Shown in pieces: positions 24,598 through 34,386 of a DNA stretch of 64,000 nt. The stretch comes from Paenisporosarcina sp. FSL H8-0542 (GTDB lineage: Bacteria; Bacillota; Bacilli; Bacillales_A; Planococcaceae), in contig NZ_CP152050.1 of assembly GCF_038632915.1 (NCBI RefSeq), forward strand, positions 1,519,001 through 1,583,000. Direction: 5' to 3'. A program made the translations under genes and the position numbers. The notes beneath the pieces are model-generated. The model saw only the letters and a program-made list of their open reading frames with translations. It had not been told where the DNA came from and made no database searches. Each line of letters opens with the position of its first letter. Positions within the stretch are counted from its first letter, which is position 1.

Positions 24598-25962
24598 ATG
24601 CACGTGACTGCATCGACATATTTAACAGTGAAAGCACTGACCAAATACATAAAAAGAAAATTTGATGCGGATCCTCATTTGCGCAATGTTTATGTCAAAG
24701 GGGAACTATCCAATGTCAAAATACATACAAGCGGACACATTTACTTCACGATTAAAGACGATCAAACAAGAATGCCTGCTGTTATGTTTGCGGCACAAGC
24801 AAGAAGTTTGAAATTTAAACCGGAGAGCGGAATGAATGTTCTTTTGCAAGGTGATGTGAATGTTTATGAAGGCTCAGGCCAATATCAGTTGTATGCACAA
24901 TTGATGCAGCCTGATGGTATTGGAGAACTATTTGTAGCCTTTGAACAGCTGAAAGAAAAATTGGCGAAAGAAGGACTTTTCCATCCTTCTAGAAAGAAAC
25001 AGATTCCAAAATACCCTCAAAAGATTGGTGTTATTACAGCTTCAACAGGTGCAGCCATTCGGGATATTGTCACGACTTTGAGCCGCCGTTATCCTTTGGC
25101 AGAAGTTATCATTTTTCCAGCTCTGGTTCAAGGGGCTGGTGCAGCGCCAAGTATCGTAAAAGCATTAAAACGTGCTCATAGCTATCCGGATCTTGATGTT
25201 TGTATTGTTGGACGCGGGGGCGGGTCGATTGAAGACTTATGGGCTTTCAACGAAGAAATCGTTGCGCGGGAAATTGCGAATAGTACCATTCCTATTATTA
25301 GTGCTGTCGGACATGAAACGGATACGACAATCGCTGACTATGTCTCAGATCTTCGCGCACCAACGCCAACTGCAGCAGCAGAGCTTGCCGTACCAAATCA
25401 ACTGGATTTGCTTGAACGTGTATCCAATAGAAAATCGCAAATGGTATCGATCGTTACGGCTATTTTATCACAGGAGCGAAAAAGGTTGACGCGGGTGATG
25501 TCTGCATATCCACTGGCCTATCCTGAAAGATTATACCGACCGTTTGTTGAAAGACTGACCCGAGCGAATGAACAGATGGAGAGAAACGGACGTACGATTT
25601 TCCAACAAAAACAACAACACCTTGCACAGCAAACCATGCGTCTGTCATTGCAAAGTCCACAAAGAATGGTTTTGCTACATCAAAAAAATGTACAGGCTTC
25701 TCAACAACGTTTGCATATGGCAGCTCAAAAAAATGTACAAACGAAAGCTCGTTCTTTCAGTAATATGATTCAGTTACTGGAAGCATTGAACCCGCTGAAA
25801 ATCATGGATCGGGGCTACAGTCTGACCTATCAAAATGATCAAGTTGTCAAATCAATTGAAGATATCAATCCAGATCAACCACTTCATATCAAATTACAAG
25901 ATGGAGTCATAATCGCATCTATAGACTCTATAAACAAACAGTCTAAAGGAGAATCATCATGA
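24598..25962 (+). CDS. xseA: exodeoxyribonuclease VII large subunit
   Basis: A 454-residue subunit with an N-terminal OB-fold (residues 8-100: VYVKGELSNVK, SGHIYFTIKDD), the catalytic domain (KIGVITASTGAAIRDI, VGRGGGSIEDLWAFN, ISAVGHETD, DLRAPTPTAAAE) and a long coiled-coil tail. Exonuclease VII degrades single-stranded DNA from both ends. The last four bases overlap xseB (ATGA). Start at ATG 24598 after GTGAGGAG. Confidence 0.95.
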   Translation: MHVTASTYLTVKALTKYIKRKFDADPHLRNVYVKGELSNVKIHTSGHIYFTIKDDQTRMPAVMFAAQARSLKFKPESGMNVLLQGDVNVYEGSGQYQLYAQLMQPDGIGELFVAFEQLKEKLAKEGLFHPSRKKQIPKYPQKIGVITASTGAAIRDIVTTLSRRYPLAEVIIFPALVQGAGAAPSIVKALKRAHSYPDLDVCIVGRGGGSIEDLWAFNEEIVAREIANSTIPIISAVGHETDTTIADYVSDLRAPTPTAAAELAVPNQLDLLERVSNRKSQMVSIVTAILSQERKRLTRVMSAYPLAYPERLYRPFVERLTRANEQMERNGRTIFQQKQQHLAQQTMRLSLQSPQRMVLLHQKNVQASQQRLHMAAQKNVQTKARSFSNMIQLLEALNPLKIMDRGYSLTYQNDQVVKSIEDINPDQPLHIKLQDGVIIASIDSINKQSKGESS

Positions 25963-26201
25963 CAAAAACCAACGTATCTTTTGACCAAGCAATTCAACAA
26001 TTAGAGGAAATTGTACGTCAGCTGGAGCAAGGCGATGTTCCTCTTGAGGATGCTATTTCACTTTATAAAAAGGGAATGGAAATGTCGACGGTATGCCACG
26101 AGAAATTGCACAATGCAGAAAAACAATTGATTTCAATCATGGATGACAGCGGTGAAAAAGTGCCATTTGAAGCCATCGAAAAAGAGGATGCATCACAATG
26201 A
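25959..26201 (+). CDS. xseB: exodeoxyribonuclease VII small subunit
   Basis: An 80-residue helical subunit that caps the XseA coiled coils. It contains SFDQAIQQLEEIVRQLEQGDVPLEDAISLYKKGME, the full family signature. It overlaps both neighbours by four bases, consistent with a tightly coupled xseA-xseB-ispA unit. Confidence 0.96.
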   Translation: MTKTNVSFDQAIQQLEEIVRQLEQGDVPLEDAISLYKKGMEMSTVCHEKLHNAEKQLISIMDDSGEKVPFEAIEKEDASQ

Positions 26202-27079
26202 CTTGTTTGCAAAATTTTACTGAACTGAATATTCCAGAAATAGACCGTCAATTGACCGAGCAAGTTCAGTCGATCAATGCACCTGAAATTTTGAAAGAAG
26301 CGATGAATTATTCATTGGCTGCAGGAGGCAAAAGGGTAAGGCCATTATTTTTACTGGCTGTCTTAGACTTTTTACAAGTTAAACATTCAGAAGCCTCTAC
26401 AGTTGGAGCAGCTATTGAAATGGTTCATACCTATTCTCTAATCCATGATGACCTACCGAGCATGGATAATGATGATTACCGCCGTGGGAAATTAACTAAC
26501 CATAAAGTTTATGGGGACGCGTTGGCGATTTTAGCTGGAGATGGATTGTTAACATATAGTTTTGGCGTACTTTCTCGTTTGAAAACAGTACCCGCAGAAG
26601 ACAAACTGGAACTTATACAATTGATGAGCGAGGCTGCAGGAGCTGAAGGTATGGTTGGCGGACAAGTTTTGGATATTGAAAGCGAAAGAAAAATCATTTC
26701 TGTAGAAGAATTGGAAACCATACATATCAATAAAACGGGTGCTTTATTATCCTTTAGCATTTTAGCAGGTGCGATTTTGGCTTCGGCGGATGCCAGTACT
26801 AGAAAGGCGTTGCAAGATTTTGGTTTCCATATCGGACTGGCATTTCAAATTCAGGATGATATTTTGGATATAGAAGGAACCACAGAGTCATTAGGAAAAA
26901 CTGCAGGAAAAGATGTTGCGAGTGAAAAAAATACGTACCCTGCATTATTAACACTGGATGGAGCGAAAATAAAACGTGATTGGCACTATAACCAATCTAT
27001 CGAATCACTTCGCCACATTTCAAGTGAGCCTGGTCTATTGGATGAATTGGCTGCTTACATCGTTAATCGCAGCAAATAG
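26198..27079 (+). CDS. ispA: farnesyl diphosphate synthase (polyprenyl synthetase)
   Basis: A 293-residue prenyltransferase that condenses isopentenyl and allylic diphosphates. GGKRVRPLF, the first aspartate-rich motif HDDLPSMDNDD, GQVLDIE and the second motif FQIQDDILDIEG are in the expected order. It overlaps xseB by ATGA. With dxs directly downstream it groups two isoprenoid genes, though dxs has its own promoter. Confidence 0.95.
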   Translation: MTCLQNFTELNIPEIDRQLTEQVQSINAPEILKEAMNYSLAAGGKRVRPLFLLAVLDFLQVKHSEASTVGAAIEMVHTYSLIHDDLPSMDNDDYRRGKLTNHKVYGDALAILAGDGLLTYSFGVLSRLKTVPAEDKLELIQLMSEAAGAEGMVGGQVLDIESERKIISVEELETIHINKTGALLSFSILAGAILASADASTRKALQDFGFHIGLAFQIQDDILDIEGTTESLGKTAGKDVASEKNTYPALLTLDGAKIKRDWHYNQSIESLRHISSEPGLLDELAAYIVNRSK

Positions 27080-27086
27080 TTAATGT

Positions 27087-27114
27087 TTGTACATTCGTAC
27101 GACATTGATATAAT
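27087..27114 (+). promoter_or_regulatory. sigma-A promoter of dxs
   Basis: TTGTAC, 16 bases, TATAAT, located about 40 bases before the dxs start. Confidence 0.6.
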
Positions 27115-27152
27115 GAAAGATAATAATCGCAAGTATTGTGTAAAGGTGTGTG

Positions 27153-29063
27153 ATGTCGGTGGATTTAAATACAATTACAAGTCCATCCTTTATTAAAGAA
27201 TTATCTCAAGATGAACTATTGACTTTAAGTGAAGATATTCGTTCGTTTTTAATTGAAAAATTATCGGTCACTGGTGGACATATTGGTCCTAACTTGGGTG
27301 TGGTCGAACTGACTGTATCTCTTCACCGTATTTTTAATAGTCCAGATGATAAATTTATATGGGATGTAGGACATCAAGCGTATGTCCATAAAATTTTGAC
27401 TGGTCGTGCAAATCAATTTGATACATTACGTCAATATAAAGGGTTGTGCGGTTTTCCAAAGCGCAATGAAAGTGAACATGATGTTTGGGAAACAGGTCAC
27501 AGCTCAACTTCGTTGTCTGCTGCGATGGGTATGGCAGCTGCACGTGATATTAAAAAAGATAAAAACCATATCATTCCCATTATCGGGGATGGAGCTCTTA
27601 CAGGTGGAATGGCTTTAGAAGCACTGAATCACATTGGACATGAAAAGACCAATATGATTGTTATTTTGAATGATAATGAAATGTCAATCGCGCCTAACGT
27701 TGGCGCACTCCATACAGTATTAGGAAAACTTCGCACAGCCGGTAAATATAAAAAGGCTAAAGACGAACTGGAATATTTGTTGAAAAAAATCCCGGCAGTC
27801 GGTGGAAAACTGGCAGCTACGGCGGAACGGGTTAAAGACAGTTTAAAATATTTACTAGTTTCAGGTGTGTTTTTCGAAGAACTTGGATTTACGTATTTAG
27901 GTCCTATTGACGGACATAATTACGAAGATTTGCAAGAGAATTTGTTATACGCGAAAAAAATGAAGGGACCAGTATTGGTTCATGTCATCACGAAAAAAGG
28001 CAAAGGGTACCGCCCGGCAGAAGAAGATAAAATTGGTACTTGGCATGGGACAGGTCCTTATAAAATGGAGACCGGTGCATTCGTAAAGTCTTCGACTAAA
28101 GCACCTTCATGGAGTGGATTGGTCGCTGAAACCGTGCGTAAACTTGCACGTGAAGATGAGCGGATTGTAGCTATAACACCTGCTATGCCAGTTGGTTCGA
28201 AATTAGAAGGCTTTGCGTCTGAATTCCCTGAACGCATGTATGACGTCGGCATTGCTGAACAACATGCAGCCACTATGGCGGCTGGCCTTGCCACACAAGA
28301 CATGAAACCGTTTTTAGCCATCTACTCAACTTTCCTGCAACGCGCATATGACCAAGTTTTACATGATATTTGTCGTCAAAATTTAAATGTCTTCATCGGA
28401 ATTGACCGTTCAGGGCTTGTTGGCGCTGACGGGGAAACCCATCAAGGCGTATTCGATATTTCATTCCTACGTCATTTGCCAAATATGGTGATCATGATGC
28501 CTAAAGATGAAAATGAAGGCCAGCATATGGTGAAAACCGCCATCGATTATAATGATGGTCCAATTGCATTGCGCTACCCTAGAGGGAATGGGCTCGGTGT
28601 TCCGATGGATGCAGAATTACATTCCATACCGATTGGTTCATGGGAAGTTTTAAGAAAAGGTTCGGATGCGGCAATTTTAACATTCGGTACCACAATCCCA
28701 ATGGCTATGGAAGCGGCAGAACGCTTGGCACTTGAAGGTATCCAAGCAGAAGTAATCAATGCAAGGTTCATTAAACCACTTGATGAGGGTATGCTGCATA
28801 AATTAGTGGAACGTAATCTTCCAATATTTACTGTGGAAGAAGCGATTTTACAAGGCGGATTTGGAAGCAGCATATTGGAATTTATGCAAGACCATGAGTA
28901 TACGGGCGTTTCCGTTAGTCGAATGGGCATTCCAGACCAATTTATTGAACACGGAAACGTTGATGAACTGTTAAATGAAATACATTTAAATTCGGCTGAA
29001 TTAATCACCCGGATACAAAATAAAATGAATAAGATCGGTAAGGCTGGTACTCACGTATTATGA
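27153..29063 (+). CDS. dxs: 1-deoxy-D-xylulose-5-phosphate synthase
   Basis: A 636-residue thiamine diphosphate enzyme that starts the non-mevalonate isoprenoid pathway from pyruvate and glyceraldehyde 3-phosphate. Seen are [33 protein letters not shown], the cofactor motif [16 protein letters not shown]...[20 protein letters not shown] and [16 protein letters not shown] chose ATG 27153 with AAAGGTG 5-6 bases upstream; GTG 27150 is equally near. It overlaps the next gene by four bases. Confidence 0.96.
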   Translation: MSVDLNTITSPSFIKELSQDELLTLSEDIRSFLIEKLSVTGGHIGPNLGVVELTVSLHRIFNSPDDKFIWDVGHQAYVHKILTGRANQFDTLRQYKGLCGFPKRNESEHDVWETGHSSTSLSAAMGMAAARDIKKDKNHIIPIIGDGALTGGMALEALNHIGHEKTNMIVILNDNEMSIAPNVGALHTVLGKLRTAGKYKKAKDELEYLLKKIPAVGGKLAATAERVKDSLKYLLVSGVFFEELGFTYLGPIDGHNYEDLQENLLYAKKMKGPVLVHVITKKGKGYRPAEEDKIGTWHGTGPYKMETGAFVKSSTKAPSWSGLVAETVRKLAREDERIVAITPAMPVGSKLEGFASEFPERMYDVGIAEQHAATMAAGLATQDMKPFLAIYSTFLQRAYDQVLHDICRQNLNVFIGIDRSGLVGADGETHQGVFDISFLRHLPNMVIMMPKDENEGQHMVKTAIDYNDGPIALRYPRGNGLGVPMDAELHSIPIGSWEVLRKGSDAAILTFGTTIPMAMEAAERLALEGIQAEVINARFIKPLDEGMLHKLVERNLPIFTVEEAILQGGFGSSILEFMQDHEYTGVSVSRMGIPDQFIEHGNVDELLNEIHLNSAELITRIQNKMNKIGKAGTHVL

Positions 29064-29878
29064 TAAAAACCCCAAAAGAAAGAGTCGATGTCCTTCTAGT
29101 GGAACGTGGACTTTGTGAAACAAGAGAAAAAGCAAAACGTGCAATTATGGCGGGAACCGTATATACGAATGAACTTCGTTTGGAAAAGCCAGGTGAAAAA
29201 ATCGCAATGGATTCACCTTTGCAGGTAAAAGGTAATGAATTGCGCTATGTCAGCAGAGGCGGCTTGAAGCTTGAAAAGGCATTGGAATTCTTTCAAGTGA
29301 ATGTTAAAGACAAACTGATGCTCGATATTGGAGCTTCAACTGGCGGTTTCACGGATTGTGCCCTGCAAAACGGAGCGCGCCACTGTTATGCGCTGGATGT
29401 TGGCTATAATCAGCTTGCATGGAAAATCCGACAAGATGAACGTGTCACGGTTATGGAACGTACCAATTTCCGATATGTAACGGCTGCCGACCTTGCAGAA
29501 GGGATGCCTGAATTCGCGACAATCGACGTTTCATTTATATCATTGAAGCTAATTCTGCCTGTATTAAAAACTTTGCTTGTACCTGGCAGTGATGTTATTG
29601 CGCTGGTAAAGCCTCAATTTGAAGCAGGAAAAGCAAATGTCGGAAAAAAAGGTGTCGTCCGCGATCCAAAAGTCCACATAAATGTGCTTGAAACAATCGC
29701 GAACTTTGCACAACAAACTGGTTTTACTCTAAAAAATGCTTCTTTTTCTCCGATTACGGGTGGGGAAGGGAATATAGAATTCCTTTTCCATTTAATAGCG
29801 ACGGAAGAAAATGAAACAACCTTTACAGAGGAACATTTAAAAGAAATTGTGCGTGAAGCACATTCACAACTATCATGA
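29060..29878 (+). CDS. yqxC: TlyA family rRNA methyltransferase / hemolysin-like protein (YqxC)
   Basis: A 272-residue protein with an N-terminal S4 RNA-binding domain ([26 protein letters not shown]) and an FtsJ-like methyltransferase domain ([50 protein letters not shown]). TlyA of mycobacteria methylates 2'-hydroxyls of 16S and 23S rRNA; the function of the Bacillus relatives is less clear. It overlaps dxs by ATGA, and its stop lies in the stem of the following terminator. Confidence 0.9.
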   Translation: MIKTPKERVDVLLVERGLCETREKAKRAIMAGTVYTNELRLEKPGEKIAMDSPLQVKGNELRYVSRGGLKLEKALEFFQVNVKDKLMLDIGASTGGFTDCALQNGARHCYALDVGYNQLAWKIRQDERVTVMERTNFRYVTAADLAEGMPEFATIDVSFISLKLILPVLKTLLVPGSDVIALVKPQFEAGKANVGKKGVVRDPKVHINVLETIANFAQQTGFTLKNASFSPITGGEGNIEFLFHLIATEENETTFTEEHLKEIVREAHSQLS

Positions 29879-29908
29879 CACGGCCTACATTGTAGGTCGT
29901 GTTTTTCT
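29878..29908 (+). terminator. terminator after yqxC
   Basis: ACACGGCCTACA and TGTAGGTCGTGT pair almost perfectly, with GTTTTTC after the stem. Confidence 0.85.
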
Positions 29909-29962
29909 TGTACGCAAGAGCCGTAAATGGTACGATATGAATAATTAAGCATATTTATTCAT
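29908..29962 (+). promoter_or_regulatory. ahrC promoter overlapping an ARG-box-like inverted repeat
   Basis: TTGTAC, 17 bases, TACGAT gives a sigma-A promoter (29908-29936). Directly behind it ATGAATAA (29937-29944) and TTATTCAT (29955-29962) form an inverted repeat. ATGAATAA is the core half-site of Bacillus ARG boxes, so the repressor probably binds at its own start site. Confidence 0.55.
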
Positions 29963-29979
29963 TTTAGGAGTGACCATTG

Positions 29980-30429
29980 ATGAACAAGGGGCAACGACAT
30001 ATACGAATTCGGGATATAATAGCCAATCACGAAATTGAAACACAGGATGATTTAGTGGAAATCCTTAAAAATGCCGGATACAATGTGACGCAAGCAACTG
30101 TTTCCAGGGACATAAAAGAGTTACATTTAGTCAAAGTACCACTGCAGGATGGTCGATACAAATATAGCCTACCTGCGGATCAGCGTTTTAATCCAATGCA
30201 AAAACTGCATCGTGCGTTAACTGATGCTTTCGTCAGTATCGATGGAGCAAGTCATTTTCTAGTAATGAAAACGTTGCCAGGGAATGCACATGCAATTGGC
30301 TCATTGATTGATCATTTAGATTGGAAAGAAATCCTGGGTACAATTTGTGGCGATGACACGTGTTTGATTATTTGTAAAGATACCGATCAGCGGGATATCA
30401 TTCGGACAAGACTACTCGAAATGCTTTAA
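29980..30429 (+). CDS. ahrC: arginine repressor / catabolism activator
   Basis: A 149-residue hexameric regulator. The N-terminal winged helix reads [31 protein letters not shown] with [19 protein letters not shown] as recognition region. The C-terminal arginine-binding domain has [34 protein letters not shown] chose ATG 29980 with TAGGAGTG 8 bases before it; a TTG three bases earlier is less likely. It is the usual neighbour of recN in Bacilli. Confidence 0.96.
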   Translation: MNKGQRHIRIRDIIANHEIETQDDLVEILKNAGYNVTQATVSRDIKELHLVKVPLQDGRYKYSLPADQRFNPMQKLHRALTDAFVSIDGASHFLVMKTLPGNAHAIGSLIDHLDWKEILGTICGDDTCLIICKDTDQRDIIRTRLLEML

Positions 30430-30444
30430 AAGAGGTGATGCATT

Positions 30445-32139
30445 GTGCTAAAAGAATTATCAATTAAAAACTTTGCCATTATTGAAGAGGTATCGGTGAG
30501 CTTTACTGATGGTTTGACGGTGCTGACCGGGGAAACAGGAGCGGGTAAATCCATCATTATTGATGCGGTGCACCTGCTGGCCGGTGGAAGAGGTTCACAG
30601 GAATTTATACGCCACGGTGCTAAAAAAGCAGAGCTTGAAGGCTTGTTTTTTATACAAAATCCACAACATCCCGTATTTCAAAAGCTTCAGGAAGTCGGAA
30701 TCGAAGTAGACGATGATTCTGTTATTTTGAGAAGAGATATTAATGATCATGGGAAAAGCGTCTGTCGAGTAAATGGCAAATTGGTGACTATAGCCATTTT
30801 AAGAGAAATTGGTGGCTCGTTGATTGATATTCATGGACAACACGAAAGTCAGGAATTAATGGACGAGCGTTTCCATATTTCCTTGCTCGATCAATTTGCG
30901 GGAAGTAAACTTCACCGAGCGAAAGAAAGTTATAACGGTCTTTACCAGACGTACATAAAGTTAAAAAAAGAATTGGCTTCTGTCAGTGACAATGAACAAC
31001 AAATTGCACAGAGGATCGATTTGTATCAATATCAAATTAATGAAATTGATGCGATGCAGTTAATTGAAAATGAAGATGAAGATCTTCAACTCGAACGCAA
31101 GAAATTTCAAAACTTCCATAAGACATTCGAACGTATTTCTGCGGCATATGAAGCCTTAAACGGCGAGTCTAAAGGCTTGGACTGGATTGGAAATGCCATG
31201 AGCGAACTTGAAGATATTGCTTCATTTGACGATACGTACAAAGAGCAGGCTGAGCTTGTATCGAATTCTTTCTATTCCCTACAGGAAATGTCCTACCAAC
31301 TAAAGAATGTGATGGACGAATCGGAATTTGATGAAGAACGATTAAATGTCATTGAAGAAAGATTAGCTGCCATTCAGTCATTAAAAAGAAAATATGGGAA
31401 CTCAATTGAAGAAATACTTTTATATCGACAAAAAATTGGCGATGAACTGGATGGTCTCGTGAATCGCGATGAACGAATTCAACAACGTCAAAAAGCACTG
31501 GATCGAGTGGAAAAAGACTTGGAAGTGGAATCGAAAGAACTAACGTTAATTAGAAAAAAAGCAGCGAAAAAGCTGAGCGAAGCAATTGTGATTCAACTTC
31601 GTGAATTATTTATGGAAAAGGCTACTTTTGAAGTGATTTTTAAAACACTGAACATGTTTGATAAAAACGGAAAAGATGATGTATCTTTTTATATGTCAAC
31701 CAATGTTGGTGAACCTGCCAAACCGATTTCCAAAATTGCTTCGGGCGGGGAATTGTCTAGAATGATGCTTGCCCTAAAAGGAATTTTTTCAAAACATCAA
31801 GGCATTACATCCATTATTTTTGATGAAGTGGATACAGGTGTCAGTGGACGAGTTGCTCAGGCTATTGCCGAAAAAATTGCCAACATTTCTCGTTCTTCAC
31901 AAGTATTGTGTATTACACATTTGCCACAAGTAGCTGCAATGGCCGATCAACAATTATTGATTGAAAAACAAGTGATGGGCGAACGGACCATGACGAAGTT
32001 AACGGAAGTTACTGGCAAAGATCGTGTCCAGGAGTTAAGCCGTATGATGTCCGGTGCAGAAATTACATCATTGACTTTAGACCATGCAACAGAATTATTG
32101 TCGATTGCCGAGCAACGAAAAAAAATATCATATGTATAG
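30445..32139 (+). CDS. recN: DNA repair protein RecN
   Basis: A 564-residue SMC-like ATPase that gathers double-strand break ends early in repair. It has KNFAIIEEVSVSF, Walker A TGETGAGKSIIIDAV at residues 28-42, a long coiled coil in the middle, the signature ISKIASGGELSRMMLALK and Walker B SIIFDEVDTGVSGR. GTG start with AGAGGTGA 8 bases upstream, 15 bases after ahrC, so the two are likely cotranscribed. Confidence 0.96.
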   Translation: MLKELSIKNFAIIEEVSVSFTDGLTVLTGETGAGKSIIIDAVHLLAGGRGSQEFIRHGAKKAELEGLFFIQNPQHPVFQKLQEVGIEVDDDSVILRRDINDHGKSVCRVNGKLVTIAILREIGGSLIDIHGQHESQELMDERFHISLLDQFAGSKLHRAKESYNGLYQTYIKLKKELASVSDNEQQIAQRIDLYQYQINEIDAMQLIENEDEDLQLERKKFQNFHKTFERISAAYEALNGESKGLDWIGNAMSELEDIASFDDTYKEQAELVSNSFYSLQEMSYQLKNVMDESEFDEERLNVIEERLAAIQSLKRKYGNSIEEILLYRQKIGDELDGLVNRDERIQQRQKALDRVEKDLEVESKELTLIRKKAAKKLSEAIVIQLRELFMEKATFEVIFKTLNMFDKNGKDDVSFYMSTNVGEPAKPISKIASGGELSRMMLALKGIFSKHQGITSIIFDEVDTGVSGRVAQAIAEKIANISRSSQVLCITHLPQVAAMADQQLLIEKQVMGERTMTKLTEVTGKDRVQELSRMMSGAEITSLTLDHATELLSIAEQRKKISYV

Positions 32140-32146
32140 AATCGTG

Positions 32147-32181
32147 AAGCACTGCTGCTACAGCATGTGCTTTTTTTTTTC
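32147..32181 (+). terminator. terminator of recN
   Basis: AGCAC-TGCTG and CAGCA-TGTGCT pair around CTA, followed by ten T residues. Confidence 0.85.
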
Positions 32182-32194
32182 GAAAATTTACCGT

Positions 32195-32223
32195 TCATAA
32201 CAATGCTGTTCAGACACATAGTA
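32195..32223 (+). promoter_or_regulatory. candidate sigma-G/sigma-F promoter of spoIVB
   Basis: TCATA, 17 bases, CATAGTA. The -10 fits the forespore sigma consensus CATnnTA and the -35 fits GnATR at four of five positions. spoIVB is transcribed by sigma-F and sigma-G in B. subtilis. Confidence 0.5.
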
Positions 32224-32251
32224 AGAACATCCCGTTAAATGGAGGTGAAAT

Positions 32252-33211
32252 ATGCGATGTGTTGCGAATAAAAGGATTGTTACCATGTTTTTGGGATTTT
32301 TGATTCTCTTCCCGGCTCATTCATGGGCTGAGAAAAATGACAATGCTTTAATCCCGCTTGGACAGTCTATTGGTGTGCAATTGAAGTTAGAAAAACCTAC
32401 ATTTGTTCATGATGTACTGATTAATGACAAGTGGTGGTTTAAAAGTGGAGACCAAATAGTCTCATTTAATGAAAATTCCATCGGCTCAATTGACGATTGG
32501 AAAAAAATGAGTAAAAATGCGAATGAAGCACAAGTATCCATTGAAATTCTTCGTGAAAATAAAAGAAAATCTGTATTAGTATCAACAGATCAGTTAGAAA
32601 GTATGCTTCCTTTCATTCGCGATCACACTGAAGGAATTGGTACTATCACATACGTTGACCCAAAAACCCAAGAATATGGTGCATTGGGACATCAAATAGT
32701 GGATCAGCAAATTTCTGAAACACCACCATTTTTAGGTGGATCAATTTTTTTATCAGATATAGCCCGCATACACAAAAGCACTCCCGGTAATCCAGGATAC
32801 AAAATCGCCAAACAGGCATCTGTTCATGTTCAAGCAGGAGACGTGAAAGAAAATACTGTATATGGTGTCTTTGGGGAATTGCTTGAATCGGACTTGCAAA
32901 CTGGAGACGCAATTCCAACGCTAACAGCGAAACATATCAAGAAAGGATATGCTGAGCTATTAACGGCAATCGATGGAAATGACGTTAATTCTTATGATAT
33001 CGAAATCATCAAAGTGGAAGAAACAACATTCCAGTTTATCGTCACTGATAAAGAATTGATTAAAAAGACTGGCGGCATTTTGCAAGGAATGAGCGGATCT
33101 CCGATTATTCAAGATGGAAAATTTGCTGGAGCCATTACACATATGGTGGTGGACAATCCTGTAAAAGGAGCAGCCATCCCAATACAAGAAATGATGAAAA
33201 AACATCCATGA
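32252..33211 (+). CDS. spoIVB: SpoIVB serine peptidase, shorter form
   Basis: A 319-residue S55 peptidase secreted from the forespore that triggers pro-sigma-K processing in the mother cell. It has a signal sequence (IVTMFLGFLILFPAHSWA), a PDZ domain (about residues 30-115: QSIGVQLKLEKP, DKWWFKSGDQIVSFN) and the catalytic part. The equivalents of the B. subtilis triad are H147 (YGALGHQI), D266 (VTDKELIKK) and S281 (LQGMSGSPI). The B. subtilis protein has about 426 residues; the N-terminal spacer is shorter here, but the active site is intact. It lies between recN and spo0A as expected. Confidence 0.93.
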   Translation: MRCVANKRIVTMFLGFLILFPAHSWAEKNDNALIPLGQSIGVQLKLEKPTFVHDVLINDKWWFKSGDQIVSFNENSIGSIDDWKKMSKNANEAQVSIEILRENKRKSVLVSTDQLESMLPFIRDHTEGIGTITYVDPKTQEYGALGHQIVDQQISETPPFLGGSIFLSDIARIHKSTPGNPGYKIAKQASVHVQAGDVKENTVYGVFGELLESDLQTGDAIPTLTAKHIKKGYAELLTAIDGNDVNSYDIEIIKVEETTFQFIVTDKELIKKTGGILQGMSGSPIIQDGKFAGAITHMVVDNPVKGAAIPIQEMMKKHP

Positions 33212-33221
33212 AAAAATTTTT

Positions 33222-33253
33222 TACCACACTGTAAAAAGTGTGGTATTTTTTTG
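33222..33253 (+). terminator. terminator of spoIVB
   Basis: ACCACACT and AGTGTGGT pair around GTAAAA, followed by ATTTTTTT. Confidence 0.88.
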
Positions 33254-33282
33254 CGTATTTGTTATGATGTATATAACGATTA

Positions 33283-33289
33283 TTCGACA
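33283..33289 (-). promoter_or_regulatory. 0A box upstream of spo0A (distal)
   Basis: TTCGACA, the exact complement of the Spo0A-binding consensus TGTCGAA, about 100 bases upstream of the proximal box. Confidence 0.55.
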
Positions 33290-33304
33290 TTTTGTTAGAA
33301 AAAC

Positions 33305-33332
33305 TTGACAATAGACGAAAAATGTCTAAATC
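33305..33332 (+). promoter_or_regulatory. candidate vegetative promoter of spo0A
   Basis: TTGACA, 16 bases, TAAATC. It corresponds in position to the sigma-A promoter Pv of B. subtilis spo0A; the -10 is weak. Confidence 0.45.
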
Positions 33333-33363
33333 ATCAGACTATGTGCTCCTTTTTCAAATCTTA

Positions 33364-33392
33364 AAAGGATTTACTAACAATATGTCGAATTA
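33364..33392 (+). promoter_or_regulatory. sigma-H promoter of spo0A with overlapping 0A box
   Basis: AAAGGATTT, 11 bases, GTCGAATTA-type -10 (GTCGAATTA from 33384). Both elements match the sigma-H consensus (RnAGGAWWW and RnnGAATWW) at every position with correct spacing. A forward 0A box TGTCGAA (33383-33389) lies exactly over the -10. This mirrors the sporulation promoter Ps of B. subtilis spo0A. Confidence 0.8.
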
Positions 33393-33471
33393 ACTTTGCA
33401 GTGTGAAATTGGGAGAATGTGCCGTAAAAACAAACATCCATGTTCGCGAGACGTTTAAGGGGGAAATACTA

Positions 33472-34263
33472 ATGGAAAAAATTAAAGTAGCAATCGCAGA
33501 TGATAACAAAGAATTAGTAAAAACACTAGAATCTTATTTATCAAGTCATCCTCAAATTGAAGTAATTACAACAGCTCCAAATGGAAAAGTCATTCTTACC
33601 ATGATGGAAAATGACTTACCAGATGTATTGTTGCTAGATATTATCATGCCTCACTTGGATGGATTGGCTGTACTGGAAATGATGCAGGCAAACGAAAATT
33701 TTGCTAAAGTACAAGTGATTATGCTGACTGCTTTCGGTCAAGAAGATGTAATGAAACAAGCAGTGGAATTAGGTGCTTCCTACTTTATGTTGAAGCCATT
33801 TGAATTTGATCGCTTAGTCAATCAAATTCTTCAAGTAGCGGGCCATAAGACAGAAAGTGCTCCACGTACGAGCGTTCTTCAGAGCCAACCACAGCAAAAA
33901 GTGAATCAAAAAATGATTGATACAACGATTACAGCAGTTATTAAAGAAATTGGTGTACCTGCTCATATCAAAGGTTACGCGTACTTACGTGAAGCTATTC
34001 ACATGGTATATGAAGATATCGAATTATTGGGTTCAATCACAAAAGTCTTGTACCCTGAGATTGCGATTAAATTTAACACAACGTCATCTCGTGTAGAACG
34101 GGCAATCCGTCATGCTATTGAAGTCGCTTGGAACCGCGGAAACTATGAGTCCATCTCGAAAACATTCGGTTATACTGTTCATCACTTGAAGAGCAAACCG
34201 ACAAATTCTGAGTTCATAGCAATGATTGCTGATAAAATCCGCTTGGAAAACATGGCGAGTTAA
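33472..34263 (+). CDS. spo0A: sporulation master regulator Spo0A
   Basis: A 263-residue response regulator. The receiver has the acidic pair D10-D11, phosphorylation site D56 (LLLDIIMP) and K108 (MLKPFEFD). The DNA-binding domain contains [21 protein letters not shown] and [16 protein letters not shown], conserved across spore formers. I chose ATG 33472 because AAGGGGGAA precedes it and the receiver begins there; the longer open frame from 33403 has no site. Both its key residues and its promoter region look intact, which argues for an active sporulation or related developmental pathway. Confidence 0.97.
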   Translation: MEKIKVAIADDNKELVKTLESYLSSHPQIEVITTAPNGKVILTMMENDLPDVLLLDIIMPHLDGLAVLEMMQANENFAKVQVIMLTAFGQEDVMKQAVELGASYFMLKPFEFDRLVNQILQVAGHKTESAPRTSVLQSQPQQKVNQKMIDTTITAVIKEIGVPAHIKGYAYLREAIHMVYEDIELLGSITKVLYPEIAIKFNTTSSRVERAIRHAIEVAWNRGNYESISKTFGYTVHHLKSKPTNSEFIAMIADKIRLENMAS

Positions 34264-34350
34264 TCATTGAGATGACTAGGTTTGCGGACATTCGTAAGCC
34301 AACCAATGTAACTAAAATCCGATTCAAAACCAAAATACTTTTACTAAAAT

Positions 34351-34386
34351 GACCGATGAATTTTATTATTCATTGGTTTTTTTTAT
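34351..34386 (+). terminator. terminator of spo0A
   Basis: ACCGATGAA and TTCATTGGT pair around an A/T loop, followed by TTTTTTT. Confidence 0.85.
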
